Shown: piece after piece, positions 1 through 11,258 of the stretch
Layout of the letters: each line of letters begins with the position of its first letter
Numbering within the stretch: position 1 is the first letter of the stretch
Assembly: GCA_905182995.1 (NCBI GenBank)
Contig: CAJJDP010000043.1
Coordinates: 62,001-126,000, forward strand
Origin: Paramecium octaurelia
Taxonomy: Eukaryota > Ciliophora > Oligohymenophorea > Peniculida > Parameciidae
Reading direction: 5' to 3'
Length of the DNA: 64,000 nt
Position numbers and translations under genes: made by a program
Notes under the pieces: generated by a model
Database searches by the model: none
Told to the model about the DNA's origin: nothing
What the model saw: the letters and a program-made list of their open reading frames with translations, nothing else

Positions 1-183
1 AACTTGATAGAAGATGAGGAGGAAATGAAAAAGAAGAGAGGAACCTACATGAAATTCTGCTTATCTTATTTAATCATGAAAGAACTAAAATAAACTTTCG
101 GATAAGAAATCAGATCTGTTAATTTAATAACTTATGAATATTATCCAAATCTTTCTACGAATCAGCCTCTTAAATAATAGTGA
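1..183 (+). CDS. 3' end of an unrecognised gene (partial)
   Basis: The frame is open from base 1 and ends at TGA 181-183, giving 60 codons if TAA and TAG are Gln. The start lies outside the window. The visible part begins acidic (LIEDEEEMKKK) and then becomes mixed hydrophobic; no domain was recognised. The frame after the stop (about 184-480) is also open but AT-rich and is not convincing coding sequence. Orientation and stop are reasonably supported; function is unknown. Confidence 0.5.
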
Positions 184-822
184 TTATTTTGGCTAATTAT
201 TTTTTAGAAACAGAAATCATTACTTTAAAACTGAATAATTTAAGCTCTTTAAGTTTCTACCTTAAAGTAAATAATAATGTGCTTTATATAAATAAATATA
301 TTTTGAATACAATACTCTTAAATGATATATATGGTTAAGCAGAAGAATTCCCTATTTCTATTAAATTGATAATTAGATTACATAGATGGAATTATGTTTG
401 TTTATTGATATTCTATTTTAGAAATATAATTTATTTAATATTAAATAATTGGATAATTGTTTCATACTGATTTCTATTAAAGGGTTTTATTGTTTACATA
501 GAGAAATGCATTTAAATCCATTTATGAGTTATTTTTGTATTAGCAGGTAAACAAAAATAAGTAAATGAATAATATAGGAAAAAGGATATTTTTTACAAAA
601 CAATGTAAAATGAATATTTAATATTATTATATGATTGTTGTACAAACTATAATAGTGATCTATAGAATAAAATATTTAATAAAATGAAAACTAGGAATTC
701 TGATAGACAAAAACAGAGAGAAGACTTGTCTGTCACTTGTTAAGAGGTATTCACCACAAAATTCTCATAAATATCTCTTCCTTTATATATTTATTATATA
801 CACTATAAAATAGAATGTATCT
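184..822. other. AT-rich spacer, nothing convincing
   Basis: Very AT-rich sequence between the first stop and the next start. A roughly 100-codon open frame (184-480) exists in one frame, but its composition is what AT-rich DNA gives when only TGA stops translation. No RNA gene or repeat was seen. Confidence 0.4.
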
Positions 823-1158
823 ATGAGCGAGTACCCATTTCCTAGCGCAGCATAAACACCAATTAGGAGAAGAGGACCGATCCATAAGAAACCTAAATAG
901 GTATTAATCATAATAAGCTGAAGACAATGATTAATTTGAAAAAACACAAATCTTAAAGGTAATTTATCTGCTATGAGGATAAAGATTTAAATATTCCTTA
1001 AGAGTACTAATCTATCCTATAAAAACATGTAAATATTAAGTTTATATTAAATGAAGAAAAATGATGATGATAGAGAATCAGATGAAGAACAAATTAAATA
1101 TGCCATTAACTACTTGTATAATGACTTATTATTATGTTTGGAAAAAGAAAAAAAATGA
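823..1158 (+). CDS. Small unrecognised protein, 94 aa, two introns
   Basis: ATG 823 to TGA 1156-1158. Two short introns are needed to keep the frame: 901-923 (23 nt) and 1029-1056 (28 nt), both GTA...AAG. The product starts MSEYPFPSAAQTPIRRRG and has a basic N-terminus, an acidic KNDDDRESDEEQ patch and a helical C-terminal segment (YAINYLYNDLLLCLEKEKK). No family was recognised. Both introns and the charged composition support a real gene; the function is unknown. Confidence 0.5.
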
Positions 1159-2111
1159 ATTAATTAATTTTATAATGCTCATATAAATTCTTTTATTGCA
1201 ACTCAAAAGTTCTATTTTAGCTCTTCTCAAACCCTATAAGCTCCATTAATTTGATTAAACCTCTTAACATAAGAAAATAAAGGAATTTTAAACAAATATA
1301 GAATCGAAATTTCTTAGAAGAGGATTGTGTGATTTTTCTATTTAATGTAATAGAGCCCTTTTGATTTGATTGAAATAGTTATTAGAATGTTATTTCAATG
1401 AATATCTTCAATCAGTAAGAATTATTAAAAAGCTTATGTTCCCTTTGACTTTGATTGAATTTAATTGGAATTAATTTAAGCAGTTTAAGATTATTATTAT
1501 AAACATTCAGAAATACATGAGTAGAATCAATGCAATAAAAAATTAGAATTTCTAAATTATTATTTTCAAAAATCAGGGTATTGTGAATGTATTTAGAATG
1601 AAAAATGTAATCTTTATCTTAATTCTAATAATACTCTAAAGCAGTGAATCTGGAAAAGTATTTCAGCTTGTGAAATAATGAGTATTTTAATTATTAAAAT
1701 TCTTACTTTAATCTTATTTAAAATTACATTAATTTGTAGTGATAAAAATATTAATAAAAATTAATTCTTTGTGAATAAAAAGAAATAGATATTAATAAAA
1801 TAATCATAATAAATACGATAATACTTTAAACTTATCAAAACCCACTACTTCAAACTCTAAATAATTTATTATTAATATAGATTTGAATTGAGGAATTAAA
1901 AAGTGGCAAATAATATTTGCTTAATAATATTTAAGTAATTCTTAAAGTATTCCATTTTTTAATGAAAATCAAATTCATATTAAGACTCAAAATTAATTGA
2001 AACTAATTCAATTATAGATTTACATAAAATAGATAATCATATTATATTATTACTTATAATGTTTTTCAGTCATAAACAATAAAATGAAAATTTATAATTA
2101 ATTAATCTTTC
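1159..2111. other. AT-rich spacer, possibly decayed coding DNA
   Basis: No gene was modelled. A + strand stretch near 1200-1365 reads open with some protein-like composition (NRNFLEEDCVIFLFNVIEPF) but has no start and no family. It may be a fossil of a lost gene or chance. The remainder is featureless AT-rich DNA. Confidence 0.3.
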
Positions 2112-2660
2112 TCATAATTATAACCCATGCAACTATTTCCTTAGTTCATATTACAAGGCTTGCATTGTGATATTGGGTATTACTGGTTATTATTTGATAG
2201 TATTTGTGCTTGGTTGAAGCTATTATTTCTACTGCCTTGGTAGTCTGGCAGATTGGTGAGGAGTGATTTTGGGTTTAAAAGAGCACTCTTTATTTATAAT
2301 CTTTTCTTTTTCCTCTAAATACGCTTTGCTAGTTTCTTATTGCTTTTGTAATTTATTTTTTTGCCATTATTCATTTCTCTCTAAAAAGGAAGTTTGATTT
2401 AAATAATTGGGATATTTCTTATTAGAATATAATAATACATTAATTTATGGTTTAAATGTAAGTTCTTTATTCTCTTTTTCTTCAGGTGTAGGAGTCATTG
2501 ATTGCCTTATTGGTTTAGCAATTACATGAGTTTGACTTTTATTGATTAAATCACCAACACATACTTTCTACATATGAAATGAATTGTTTTTCATTCGATC
2601 TAACATCTTTGTTAGGTTGATATCAATGCTTTTTGATCTATTAGGTGATTCATCGTTCAT
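2112..2660 (-). CDS. FKPxI-motif protein, 182 aa
   Basis: Intronless minus-strand frame from ATG (2658-2660) to TGA (2112-2114). It contains two copies of a motif of the form (T/S)FKP(Q/K)I, as LTFKPQIN and CSFKPKIT, separated by a charged, helical, Gln/Lys-rich segment with coiled-coil character. The ends are rich in Gln, many written TAG or TAA. The FKP motif recalls repeat motifs in ciliate cytoskeletal or EF-hand-like proteins, but that link is only an impression; the function is unassigned. Confidence 0.6.
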
Positions 2661-3344
2661 TTTTTTTAACCGAATAGTTTAATTATTAATATTGATCAAT
2701 TGTTTAGATAAAAAAGTAAAAACTCATAACTTTTGGATTTCAAGAACATCTTAAAACAATGATATTACCATCAAGATCTAATTCAGAATGGGTTAAATTG
2801 TATATTAAAATTGAAATATCAAAATGAAATAAGTTTACTTGAACTTTTATCCTAAAAACTTGTCAGAAATACCCACCGCATTATTTGAAAGAAATTAGAA
2901 ATTTAGTATTATGATCCATAGATTATTTTAGTGGAGACAATTAAAATAAAATTTATAGGATACATTTAATCATATATATTTTATTTAAATATTATACCTA
3001 TATATGAAAAGCAATTTAATTAAGAAGAGATACGCTTATTTTAACTTTTTTAAGAACTTCTCGGTTAATTTTTACAATAAAAATTACTGTAAATTCACTA
3101 TTTTGATTGCTAATTCGAGAGATACTTTTTGAGAAGATATTATCGGAATGTTGATTACAATTACCCATGAATAATATCAGAATATCTTATTTTTCAGAGG
3201 AGTTTAAATTTTACTGAGAATTTACGGATTAATTACACACGAATAAGTGTTTATATATTTTTAAATATAGATAATTACTTATTTATTGTTAAGGAAGTTC
3301 TAATAGCTTCTAATCAAAGTTGATTAAATAATATTTATATTATT
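2661..3344. other. AT-rich spacer
   Basis: About 680 bp between two divergent genes, so it should hold both promoters. No ORF of believable composition, RNA gene or repeat was recognised. Confidence 0.4.
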
Positions 3345-3802
3345 ATGCAAGATAAGAGGGACATTGCTATTGAAATGGAAATGATGATAGAAAGCACGGA
3401 ACATTTAACTAATTTAAAGGGGGATTCACATAAGGATTAAATAACTGATTTGGACGGGGAGAACTAAAGCATGAATCGAAAAGCGAGTTAGATGGACTTG
3501 GAGTTCTAGAAGCTTTTGTGTTCATTGATCGAGTCTAAATTAAGTGAGAATACAATTTCATAAGTAAATGCTTCTATCTATTCGTAGGTTCTTGACTTGT
3601 TAAAAAGATTAACTGGTTCTCTGATAATGGAGATTCCCAAAGGACCTTAGATTGTTTAAAGCCTTTACTTAATCATATTAGTAAGAAAATCAACAATCAA
3701 AAGAAATTTTCCCTTCTGTCCATTGTCGAGAGTGATGGCGAGGTTAAAAAAGTTAATAAAGAGAGTGAATAAGTTGTTGTTGAGGAGGTTGAATTGGTTT
3801 GA
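3345..3802 (+). CDS. Small acidic protein, 136 aa, two introns
   Basis: ATG 3345 to TGA 3800-3802 with introns 3564-3587 (24 nt) and 3681-3703 (23 nt). The first intron is a multiple of three without an in-frame TGA, so splicing there rests on its typical GTA...TAG form. The product starts MQDKRDIAIEMEMMIEST and ends in an acidic ESDGEVKKVNKESEQVVVEE tail. Helical, no known domain. Skipping the second intron gives a longer basic reading frame to about 3917, judged less likely. Confidence 0.45.
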
Positions 3803-3994
3803 AAAATCGAAGGGTATCGAAATAAAAAAGGAATCAGCATTTCATTTGTACAAATCTGAATGCAGGAGAACGGATGATCAACCTGAGTCGTTGACAAGGC
3901 AGCTATCGTTTGAATAATACAAGGAACCTATCTATAGACAAATCACAATAATATAGGGATCAGGATTAATCAAAATATGATTATAATATAAATC

Positions 3995-4888
3995 TCAAAG
4001 GTTCTAAGCAGATAATTTTTCTATTTCCTTCTAAAATCTTTCTTATACAAATTTATTTTTAAAATGAATTTATCTATTCCTCATGGAGGTTTAAATGTTA
4101 ATGCGTTCATTTCTTCTTTGGATTTGAGAATAGATGATTTTTCGAGAGGAGCTCTATTCAGTTTAGAATACCCTGGTTTTTCTATTTAAATATCTTGATG
4201 AAACTTACTTGATGGTTTCCAGATTCTGGATGTGTAGATTGCTGGCTTCATCCAAAAGGTTAACTATTTTGTCATTAACTGATTTGTGGAACGAGGTCTG
4301 CAGAGATTTGACTCTAATGATATCATCCTCTTGGGTTTCTTGTTTGGAATTTAATCGTCTTTCTGTAGGGAGTAAGAACTTTTAGGAGTTAATTCTTGAA
4401 CTGCACTTGGTTGTACAATTTGAAAGAGGTAGGACTTTTTAGATTTCAGTAAATTCATCATTGATTGGATGAACGTGTTTATTGAAGTAGACTTCGAAAT
4501 CCTTGATTAATTAATCTCTGCCTTTGGTTTTTTGTTTGCTGAGAACTTCTGAGAGTTGAGACAATCTAGTCATCTGATAGATTTGATTATAGTATTTATC
4601 TGACCATAGTTAATTATTGTACATAAACCCTTGATTCTTCTTCTGTTGATTCAAATACTCATTCTGTAGTCTGTTACTTTTAATCTGTTGTAAAACTTAG
4701 CCGTAATCAGCCTTTTCTGCAATGGATTTCCTCAACCCTCCGATCTTCTTCAGTTACAAATAGTAGAGATCTGAGTGAGCTTTTTTAACATAGGTTTGGA
4801 ATGTTTTATGTCTTTGCAAGAAGGCTTGATCAGAGACAATGTTGGGGACCAGGAGAATGTGCTTGAATTTATTTTGTTCTTTTGACAT
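3995..4888 (-). CDS. Unrecognised helical protein, about 288 aa
   Basis: The minus-strand frame is clearly coding over 4210-4950: charged, helical segments with Asn/Gln/Lys and no TGA. The first in-frame ATG is at 4886-4888, but the frame stays open upstream to 4969, so a 5' exon may be missing. A 27-nt intron is likely at 4182-4208 (GTAAGT...TAG); with it the frame runs to TGA 3995-3997. A different 3' frame ending at 4081 (with ALTFKPP) is attractive but would need a splice I could not find. Both ends are therefore provisional. Confidence 0.45.
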
Positions 4889-5076
4889 TAATTTATTATT
4901 AATATCAGGTTGGTTAGAGAGAAATCTTACTGATTGCTTTGGCAAAGGAATTTTGAGAAGCCTATAATTTCAGACCATTTTTTGAATGATGATGGAGGAA
5001 TATTCAAACCATTTCAGAGTAGATTGCGCCAAATAAATTAATAAACCTATATATATATATAATTTTTAACGAACAT

Positions 5077-6129
5077 ATGCAATAACGGAGACCTAAGCTG
5101 AAATCTTTGGATAATAAAGAGAATCAACATACTTCGGAAACTCCAATACAGAATCGCAAACTGTTTAGAAAGACGACACCAAAACTATTGTAGCCATTAC
5201 AAATGGATTAACACATAAGTTCAAGGGAACCTTTGACTACGAAAGTAGAGGGACTGCACAAAATCAGGCTAAGAACCTATGTTAATACCATTGAAAATTT
5301 GGTGAATGATAATTTGTTAAAATTGATTCCTCCCACTTGTGATGGGAGTATTTACTCCATTGGTTAATCAATAGGTAAGGGGAGCTATGCTACAGTAAGA
5401 CTTGGAACTAATAAGTAAGGCTTGAAAGTGGCAATTAAAGTATATGAAAAGTTATTCTTAAAAGGCGAGCGACTCAATAATCTCGTAAAAGAAATCAATG
5501 CCTTGAAAGCACTCAATCACGAGCAGATTGTTAAATTATTAGATGTGTATCATTGTGGAAGCACAATAAATTTAGTATTGGAGTACTGTGGAAACGAGAG
5601 TCTCTTCAGTTTGGTTAAATAACACAGAGCCTTATCGAAGGAGTATGCATTCAATATTATTCATCAACTGTTGAAGATCCTAGTATACATTCATGAGAAG
5701 AATATATGTCATAGAGACATCAAACTTGAGAATATCCTGATAACCAATAAAAAAATTAAACTCATAGATTTTGGGTTTAGTACTATATACAATAGCATAA
5801 CTTGTCATTGTGGTACTCCAAGCTATATGTCACCTGAAGTAGTCACAAAGCAGAAGTATGATGGAAGGACAACTGACATATGGGCATTAGGGGTTCTTTT
5901 TGTTGGTTTACTTCAGGGTAGCTTCCCATTTAAGGGTTCAACAGAAAAGGAACTCTTCTTTAAAATAAGAAATAATGAGTACACTATTAATAGTTAGGAT
6001 AAGGATGTGAGAGAGTTTCTGAGACAGGTCTTTGTTTTGGATCCTCATCATCGAGCAACTGCCAGAGAGGTAATCATTTATTGCTTTTATTCTTAGTTAC
6101 TTTAATGCGATGTATTTAGAACTATGTGA
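5077..6129 (+). CDS. Serine/threonine protein kinase, 341 aa
   Basis: ATG 5077 to TGA 6127-6129, one 27-nt intron at 6070-6096. After about 95 basic residues comes a kinase domain: glycine loop GKGSYATVRLG, ATP-anchoring Lys in VAIKVYEK, catalytic loop HRDIKLEN, DFG in LIDFGFST, substrate lobe TPSYMSPEVV, and DIWALGVLF. These hallmarks are complete, so the enzyme should be active. The HRDIKLEN loop and activation segment resemble the CAMK/SNF1-like group, but subfamily is inferred. The gene ends shortly after the domain, so there is no C-terminal regulatory region. Confidence 0.9.
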
Positions 6130-6173
6130 CTTCATTTATGTAATTATTATTTTTATAAATTTTTATTTTTGAA

Positions 6174-6692
6174 ATGGTAACTTCTCACATTATTCAAATA
6201 GTAACCAATCAATGACATCAATGTCGACGAAGTACTCAGAGGGTTGTCAGCAGTCGAAGGAGCAAATGGCTTTGTGATATTCAATCAGGATTGTAATATA
6301 AAAAGAAACCATCTTTTTTAGGCATCCCATTGAAAAGATCAGAAAAAAACATCTCTTATGAAAAGGCTGTTCACATGTCTGCCTTGGTTGCTGATTTGTG
6401 GAATGTTACTAAAAAGTGCATTTAGAGGGATTTGAGGAATCAAGATGTATTATTTACTTTATTAATCTCAAAAGAACGATTTGGAAGTCATTAGAATCAG
6501 AACTAAGGCTTAATCAGAATATATAATTTCGCAATGTATTAACAGATTTATCAATTAGAGGGTGATTATACTATGATCGGAATATAATTATGCGGCAAGG
6601 CAATCGAGGAAGCCAAGTTAGCAGCAGCTGCAGAAGCATAAGCTATTGCTGAAGCTGAAAAGGCAAAAAAAGGAGATAAGGAGTAAAGTTGA
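6174..6692 (+). CDS. Roadblock/LC7-type dynein light chain, 137 aa
   Basis: ATG 6174 to TGA 6690-6692 with four introns: 6177-6201 (directly after the ATG), 6293-6321, 6447-6474 and 6536-6558. The spliced protein has the roadblock/LC7 fold pattern: EVLRGLSAVEGANGFVIFNQ, then IPLKRS, a central helix, NDLEVIRIRTK and YTMIGIQ. Members bind dynein intermediate chains and act as dimers in cytoplasmic and ciliary dynein. An Ala/Glu/Lys-rich tail of about 30 residues extends beyond the usual end of the domain. It starts 44 bp after the kinase gene. Confidence 0.85.
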
Positions 6693-6807
6693 TTTACAGT
6701 AATAAATATTATTCATTTAATATTCCACTAATTTATCATCGCATTGGATGAATTTTTGTCGATGTAATTAATAAAATCATACAGTATAAATAAATGTTAA
6801 TTATTTT

Positions 6808-8049
6808 ATGAATTATTAACAACAACAACTCATATATTGGGAAAAATAGGGCTATGATCAATTATGTGGTGTGCATTGCATCAACTCTCTTTTATAAGGA
6901 CCCTATTTTAATGAGGTTGATTTAGCAACAATTGCTTAAGAATTAGATAGATAGGAAATTGAATTGCTGGGTAAAACAGGGCATCGTTACAAGTCATAGA
7001 ATGTTGCAGAAGATGGCAATTTCTCCATTTAAGTTTTAGCTGAGGCCTTAAAGAAATTAGGAGATTTGTATATTGAATCAGTGGATTCAAAAATCAACCA
7101 AAATTAAGACTTGAGGTATTCGATTCTGCTTATATAAATTAAGTCAAGAGAGTGGATTTATTTGCAATTCTTAAGCTCATTGGTTTTCAATTAGAAAGAT
7201 TGATAACATTTGGTACAATCTAAATTCAACGAATAAAAGAGCACCAGAAATCATTAGTGACTTTTATCTATCAGCATTCCTACTATCAGTAAAGGAGAAT
7301 GGATATCAAATCTTCGTAGTGAAGGGTGTTTATCCCCCTCCACAATTAGATGTATTTATAATCTCATTATGCCTTTATAGAACATCGATTAAAGTGATCG
7401 ATAAAAGGTTCTTACTACCTAGTTCGTTAAATAAGTTCATGATAGAAGAGTTAAGAAAAAGAATTATAAATTGAACATAGGAGGTTCAGATGAGGTCGAA
7501 ATGGAAAAGGCATTAAAATAAAGCAAAGGAGAAAAATATGTACTACTTAGTAATAGTTTAGGAATCAACAGATGAGGAATTTGAAGAAGAAGGTCAATAA
7601 CCATAGAAGAAGTAATCGACTCCCAAGTTTCAAGGATAGGGAGTCTAATTTTAGCATTAAAAATCAGTAGTAAATTATCCAAATTTTAATATTGATCCTC
7701 TCGATGCTGAGTATAGGTCGATTATCTTAATGACACTTGAATAAGTAAGATGCTATTGATACATAGTTAGAAATTCAGTATGTAATTGGAGGAAGGCTTA
7801 GTTATCCTATTTTAATTGCCTGGTGGCTAAAATAAGTAATACACCTTTAGTTATGATGCAACTGTTGAAGTATTTGATAATTTGATCGCATAGGACCTTT
7901 ACGATTTCATTTTCTTCGAAAGCAGACAATAACCTATGAGATTTATTTTGATTTGCCCAATTCAAAAGCTATAACTTCTAGATGTTTCACAATAACTCTT
8001 GGATATTGGCATAGACACAATGACCTAAATTATTGTGAAGAAGGAATGA
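6808..8049 (+). CDS. Ataxin-3-like deubiquitinase: Josephin, UIM-like and UBX-like regions, 377 aa
   Basis: ATG 6808 to TGA 8047-8049, with introns 7116-7143, 7352-7380, 7540-7561 and 7717-7745. The N-terminal Josephin domain (about 1-185) keeps the catalytic set: Cys20 in QLCGVHCINSLLQGPYF, His in AHWFSIRK and Asn in WYNLNS. A UIM-like helix follows (EVEMEKALKQSK), then a Gln-rich acidic linker. The last about 100 residues (ILFQLPGGQNKQYTFSYDAT through IDTMTQIIVKKE) resemble a UBX/ubiquitin-like fold, which recruits p97/VCP. Expected role: trimming ubiquitin chains on p97 clients. The 7717 intron has an unusual GTC start and is set by frame alone. Confidence 0.85.
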
Positions 8050-8161
8050 AAATTTGATTATCAACTTCAACAGATATTTATTCTAGAAAATTAAGGCATT
8101 CTTTGTTTCTTATAAAAGGTGAATATTTTGATTGAAAAATAATTATTATCAATAATTTATA

Positions 8162-8772
8162 ATGCTTACTGATTCTTCATTATTTTACAGTTTCAGCAAG
8201 CAAACAGCCGTAAAAGTTCAATTGGTATTTTTGGATATAAAAATTGGAACTGAAAAACCAAAACGAGTCATTATTAAACTGTTTTATGATGAAATGCCAA
8301 AAACTTGTGAAAATTTCAGAGCATTATGCACAGGAGAAAAATCTAATCCATGTATGATATTAGATATCTAGACAAGATGTGAAATTAAATTTTAGAGAGG
8401 TTCCTTTTCACAAGGTTTATAGCAATTTCATGGCACTTGGCGGAGATATCTTGAATAAAGATGGCACAGGATAATGTAGCATATACGGACCAACCTTCAA
8501 AGCTGAACCAAAACGATTCAAGCATGATTAGAGAGGGCTGATATCTATGTTTAATGATGGAAATGGCAATATAGGATCTCAATTCTTCTTCACTTTTACA
8601 GATTGCTCATGGGTTGATGGATTGCATTCGGTTTTCGGCAAGATTGTTGAAGATTACAGTATATTAGACGAGTTAGAGAAAAGTAATAATTAATTTCTAC
8701 TGTTTAGTCTCATCAACAAATGGAGCACCAAAAAAATTAGTAAGAATAGTTGATTCAGGTGTAATAATGTGA
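8162..8772 (+). CDS. Divergent cyclophilin-type peptidyl-prolyl isomerase, 186 aa
   Basis: ATG 8162 to TGA 8770-8772; introns 8352-8376 and 8683-8707, both 25 nt. The fold is clear: [42 protein letters not shown] and a typical C-terminal strand [10 protein letters not shown]. The catalytic arginine of the usual FHRV motif is Lys (PFHKV), and MIQGGD is changed to MALGGD, so isomerase activity may be weak or absent, while the Trp and His of [11 protein letters not shown] are kept. Length is near that of single-domain cyclophilins. It converges on the MORN gene, with 20 bp between the stops. Confidence 0.88.
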
Positions 8773-8792
8773 AAAATAGTGAATTTAATTTT

Positions 8793-9821
8793 TCATTTAA
8801 TTCTTTTACCTTCATGCCATTCTCCTTCAATAATATGCCCATCTGCATGAATCAACGATCCTTTCCCATGCTATTTGCCTTCAAACCAATTTCCAGCATA
8901 CTTCTTTCCATCATTCCAAATATAAGTACCATACCCATGTTTTTTATCATAGATGTAATCCCCTTCATACACTCTACCATCTGGCCATTAGTACTTACCT
9001 TTTCCATGCATCTAATTGGCCACCCATTGACCCTCAAAACTTCTTCCATCTGCCCAATTATATTTTCCAAAACCATTAATTTTATTATTCAACCATTGCC
9101 CTTCATAACTACTCCCATCTGGCCACAAATATTTTCCAATCCCCTCTTTTTATCCGTTTTTATACTCTCCATCATACTTACTCCCATCAGTCCATTTTTC
9201 CACTCCATTTCCATGTTGTTAATCTTCAAACCAATCTCCTTCATATTATGCTCCGTTTACATGAGTATATTTCCCCTTTCCATGTGCTTTATCATCTTTC
9301 CATTCTCCTTCATCTAACTATATTTTGAATATGTACATATATCTCCATCAACATGATAAAATGTACCCCTACCCTCAGCCTTATTATTTTTCCACTATCC
9401 AACGTATTTTGCCCCATCCTTCCAAATTTATTCTCCAAACCCTTCTCTGATATTTCCAATCTTATTATTATAATCATTTTGTTACCCATTCTCCCTTATA
9501 AATGGCTCCATTTTCCAACTCATATTAATGTTAACTCTTTTCAAATGGTTGTTTGTTCTAGTTTTCTTCGCTACAGCTCTCAACAACTGCAGGCTATTTG
9601 GCCTCAAAATATCTTGATGATCCTTGTAATTGCTTTCCAGGTGTTACAATTGGGGTATGAAAAGGTTATTCATTTATTTGAAATTGGGTTTACTTATTAT
9701 CGGAGTTACTTATTGCCTGCATCTATTCATCATTTAGTTAAAGTTATTAATCATTCTTTGCTGAAGTGACTACCTATTCAGTGTCTCCCTAGCTTTCTGC
9801 ACATTAACATTAATTTCCCAT
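8793..9821 (-). CDS. MORN-repeat protein with acylation-type N-terminus, 326 aa
   Basis: Minus strand from ATG 9819-9821 to TGA 8793-8795; introns 9461-9485 (25 nt) and 9314-9336 (23 nt). The protein begins MGNQCQCAESQ: Gly2 fits N-myristoylation and the nearby cysteines fit palmitoylation, predicting membrane anchoring. After about 100 low-complexity residues come around ten MORN repeats of the form YxGxWxxxxxxGxGxYxWxDG, filling the protein to its end (EWHEGKRIK). MORN repeats in protists scaffold membranes and cortex. It is related in design to the gene at 49742-50908. Confidence 0.9.
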
Positions 9822-9849
9822 AATATATTGTATTATTCTCTATTATAAA

Positions 9850-10022
9850 TAATAAAATAAGAATATATAATCATTCAATCCTTGAGGTTAGTATCCAACA
9901 TCAATCTGTTTCTTAGGAAGGCTAAACTCTACATTATGTTCGACTAAATAATTTGAAATTTATTTATAGTTCTTTTTGATTATTACTATTCTAACAAAAC
10001 CAAATAGTTGAATCAAGGACAT
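9850..10022 (-). CDS. Possible small ORF upstream of the MORN gene
   Basis: From ATG 10020-10022 the minus frame reads MSLIQLFGFVRIVIIKKNYK and then an acidic/hydrophobic stretch with VEHNVEFSLPKKQIDVGYQP. It has no TGA before the MORN start and stays in frame with it, so it could be an upstream extension, a separate gene whose 3' intron I missed, or chance. The MGNQC start of the MORN protein argues against fusion. Confidence 0.2.
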
Positions 10023-10673
10023 TTGGCATTTGAGAGAATTCAAAACAGGATTTAGAGATATATTTATTCAGATTTAGAATTTTCAAAAACCATAATTTTT
10101 TGGAAATATAAAAATTATGATTTAATTTCAAGAACGATTTTGTAAGTCATATATAAAAAGAACTTTGCTGATTCGTAAATATAAGTTTCTGACTAATTTA
10201 TTGATAATTCAATAATTTTTTAATAATAATTATATATTTAAATTACTTAATAATTATATATAAAAATGTAGAATTCTTTTTATGAAGCAACCTGAAAATC
10301 TGTTATACTTATCAGAATAGATGACTATCTAAAACATTTCAAAAGAGTACTTCTTGCTTTTCAATTTTAGAAAATTATTTCTTCTTGATTTTTCTTATAT
10401 ATTAATAAATATATAATTCTACTTTTGTAACTCTCGAGTTTTATATTTTTAGATTTTTATTAAATTATCATTTTTCAGATTCTCAAAAACTCAATGTTAA
10501 AATGAATAACAATCATCTAATGCCAATAGGATTCTTTATTTTCTTTCTTGTTACTTCCTTAATAAATGTGCAGTTAACAAAATTAATTAAAATTAAGAGA
10601 TAGTTGAACTGAAAACTAGGATACAAAACATAACTTATTGTTCATATTTTTATAGATATTCATAAATTATTGT
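10023..10673. other. AT-rich spacer
   Basis: Long A/T runs and no convincing gene. One 36-codon + strand frame (10502-10612) would encode a hydrophobic mini-protein but lacks support. No repeat or RNA gene was seen. Confidence 0.4.
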
Positions 10674-11258
10674 TCAATGTAAAATTTATTGTCTGTTTTA
10701 ACATTCTTAATCAGTATTAGTGGTTTTAACCTGCTTTTCAAAATTTTCTTCATCTTGTTAATTAGTAGGGCAAACATGCGGTAGGACATATGAGTAATCA
10801 AAATACTCATTATCCCGAGATTGCTTGACTGTATCTCCTTCTACAATCATATCTACAAAATTATTTTGATGCTATGGTTCGTGCATCCGAGATCTTTCAT
10901 CAATAAAGATATTTTGGTAATCATAGGACATTCTCTTTTTTATTAATTATTTCTATTTAAGCAAGAGTCGCAAAAACCCCATCCTCTTGTCTCCAACATT
11001 ATTGAAATCAACCAAACCTTAGGCTTTCCTAAAATATAGTATGATAGATTCCTACTTTAGTAGATAACGGTAATCCTCTAAGGACTTTTTTGGAACTCCT
11101 ACCTTCTCGGCAGCTTTATTTAGGCTATATTTAATTTTTTGACCATTGGCATCAATCTCTCCATTTTTATATAGGCTTCTCCATTAATCGACTTTTTGTT
11201 TAGCCTCCTTGATTGAACGCTCTTTGACTCTTTTGATAGGCAGAGTTTGTTTGCACAT
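10674..11258 (-). CDS. Basic protein with HTH-like segment, 194 aa
   Basis: Intronless minus frame, ATG 11256-11258 to TGA 10674-10676. The N-terminal 75 residues are strongly basic and include KYSLNKAAEKVGVPKKSLED, which has the shape of a helix-turn-helix of the Psq/CENP-B-N kind (KAAxxxGVPKxSL). I recall similar segments in ciliate proteins of unknown role. The C-terminal half is acidic, rich in Asp/Glu/Gln. DNA binding is an inference from the HTH-like pattern only. Confidence 0.6.

Noticed and set aside
184-480. Faint likeness to a cyclin C-terminal domain (LANYFLETEI...)
   Set aside because: Only a few residues match, the frame is different from the upstream gene end, and the rest is low-complexity.
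8769-9317. Plus-strand open frame of 182 codons in the standard code
   Set aside because: It lies antisense to the MORN gene (8793-9821); the repetitive composition is the mirror of MORN codons. Similar antisense frames at 9353-9769, 27358-27600 and 50017-50331 were dropped for the same reason.
10502-10612. 36-codon frame for a small hydrophobic peptide
   Set aside because: Too short, no neighbour context and no conservation visible; TGA-only stops make such frames common.
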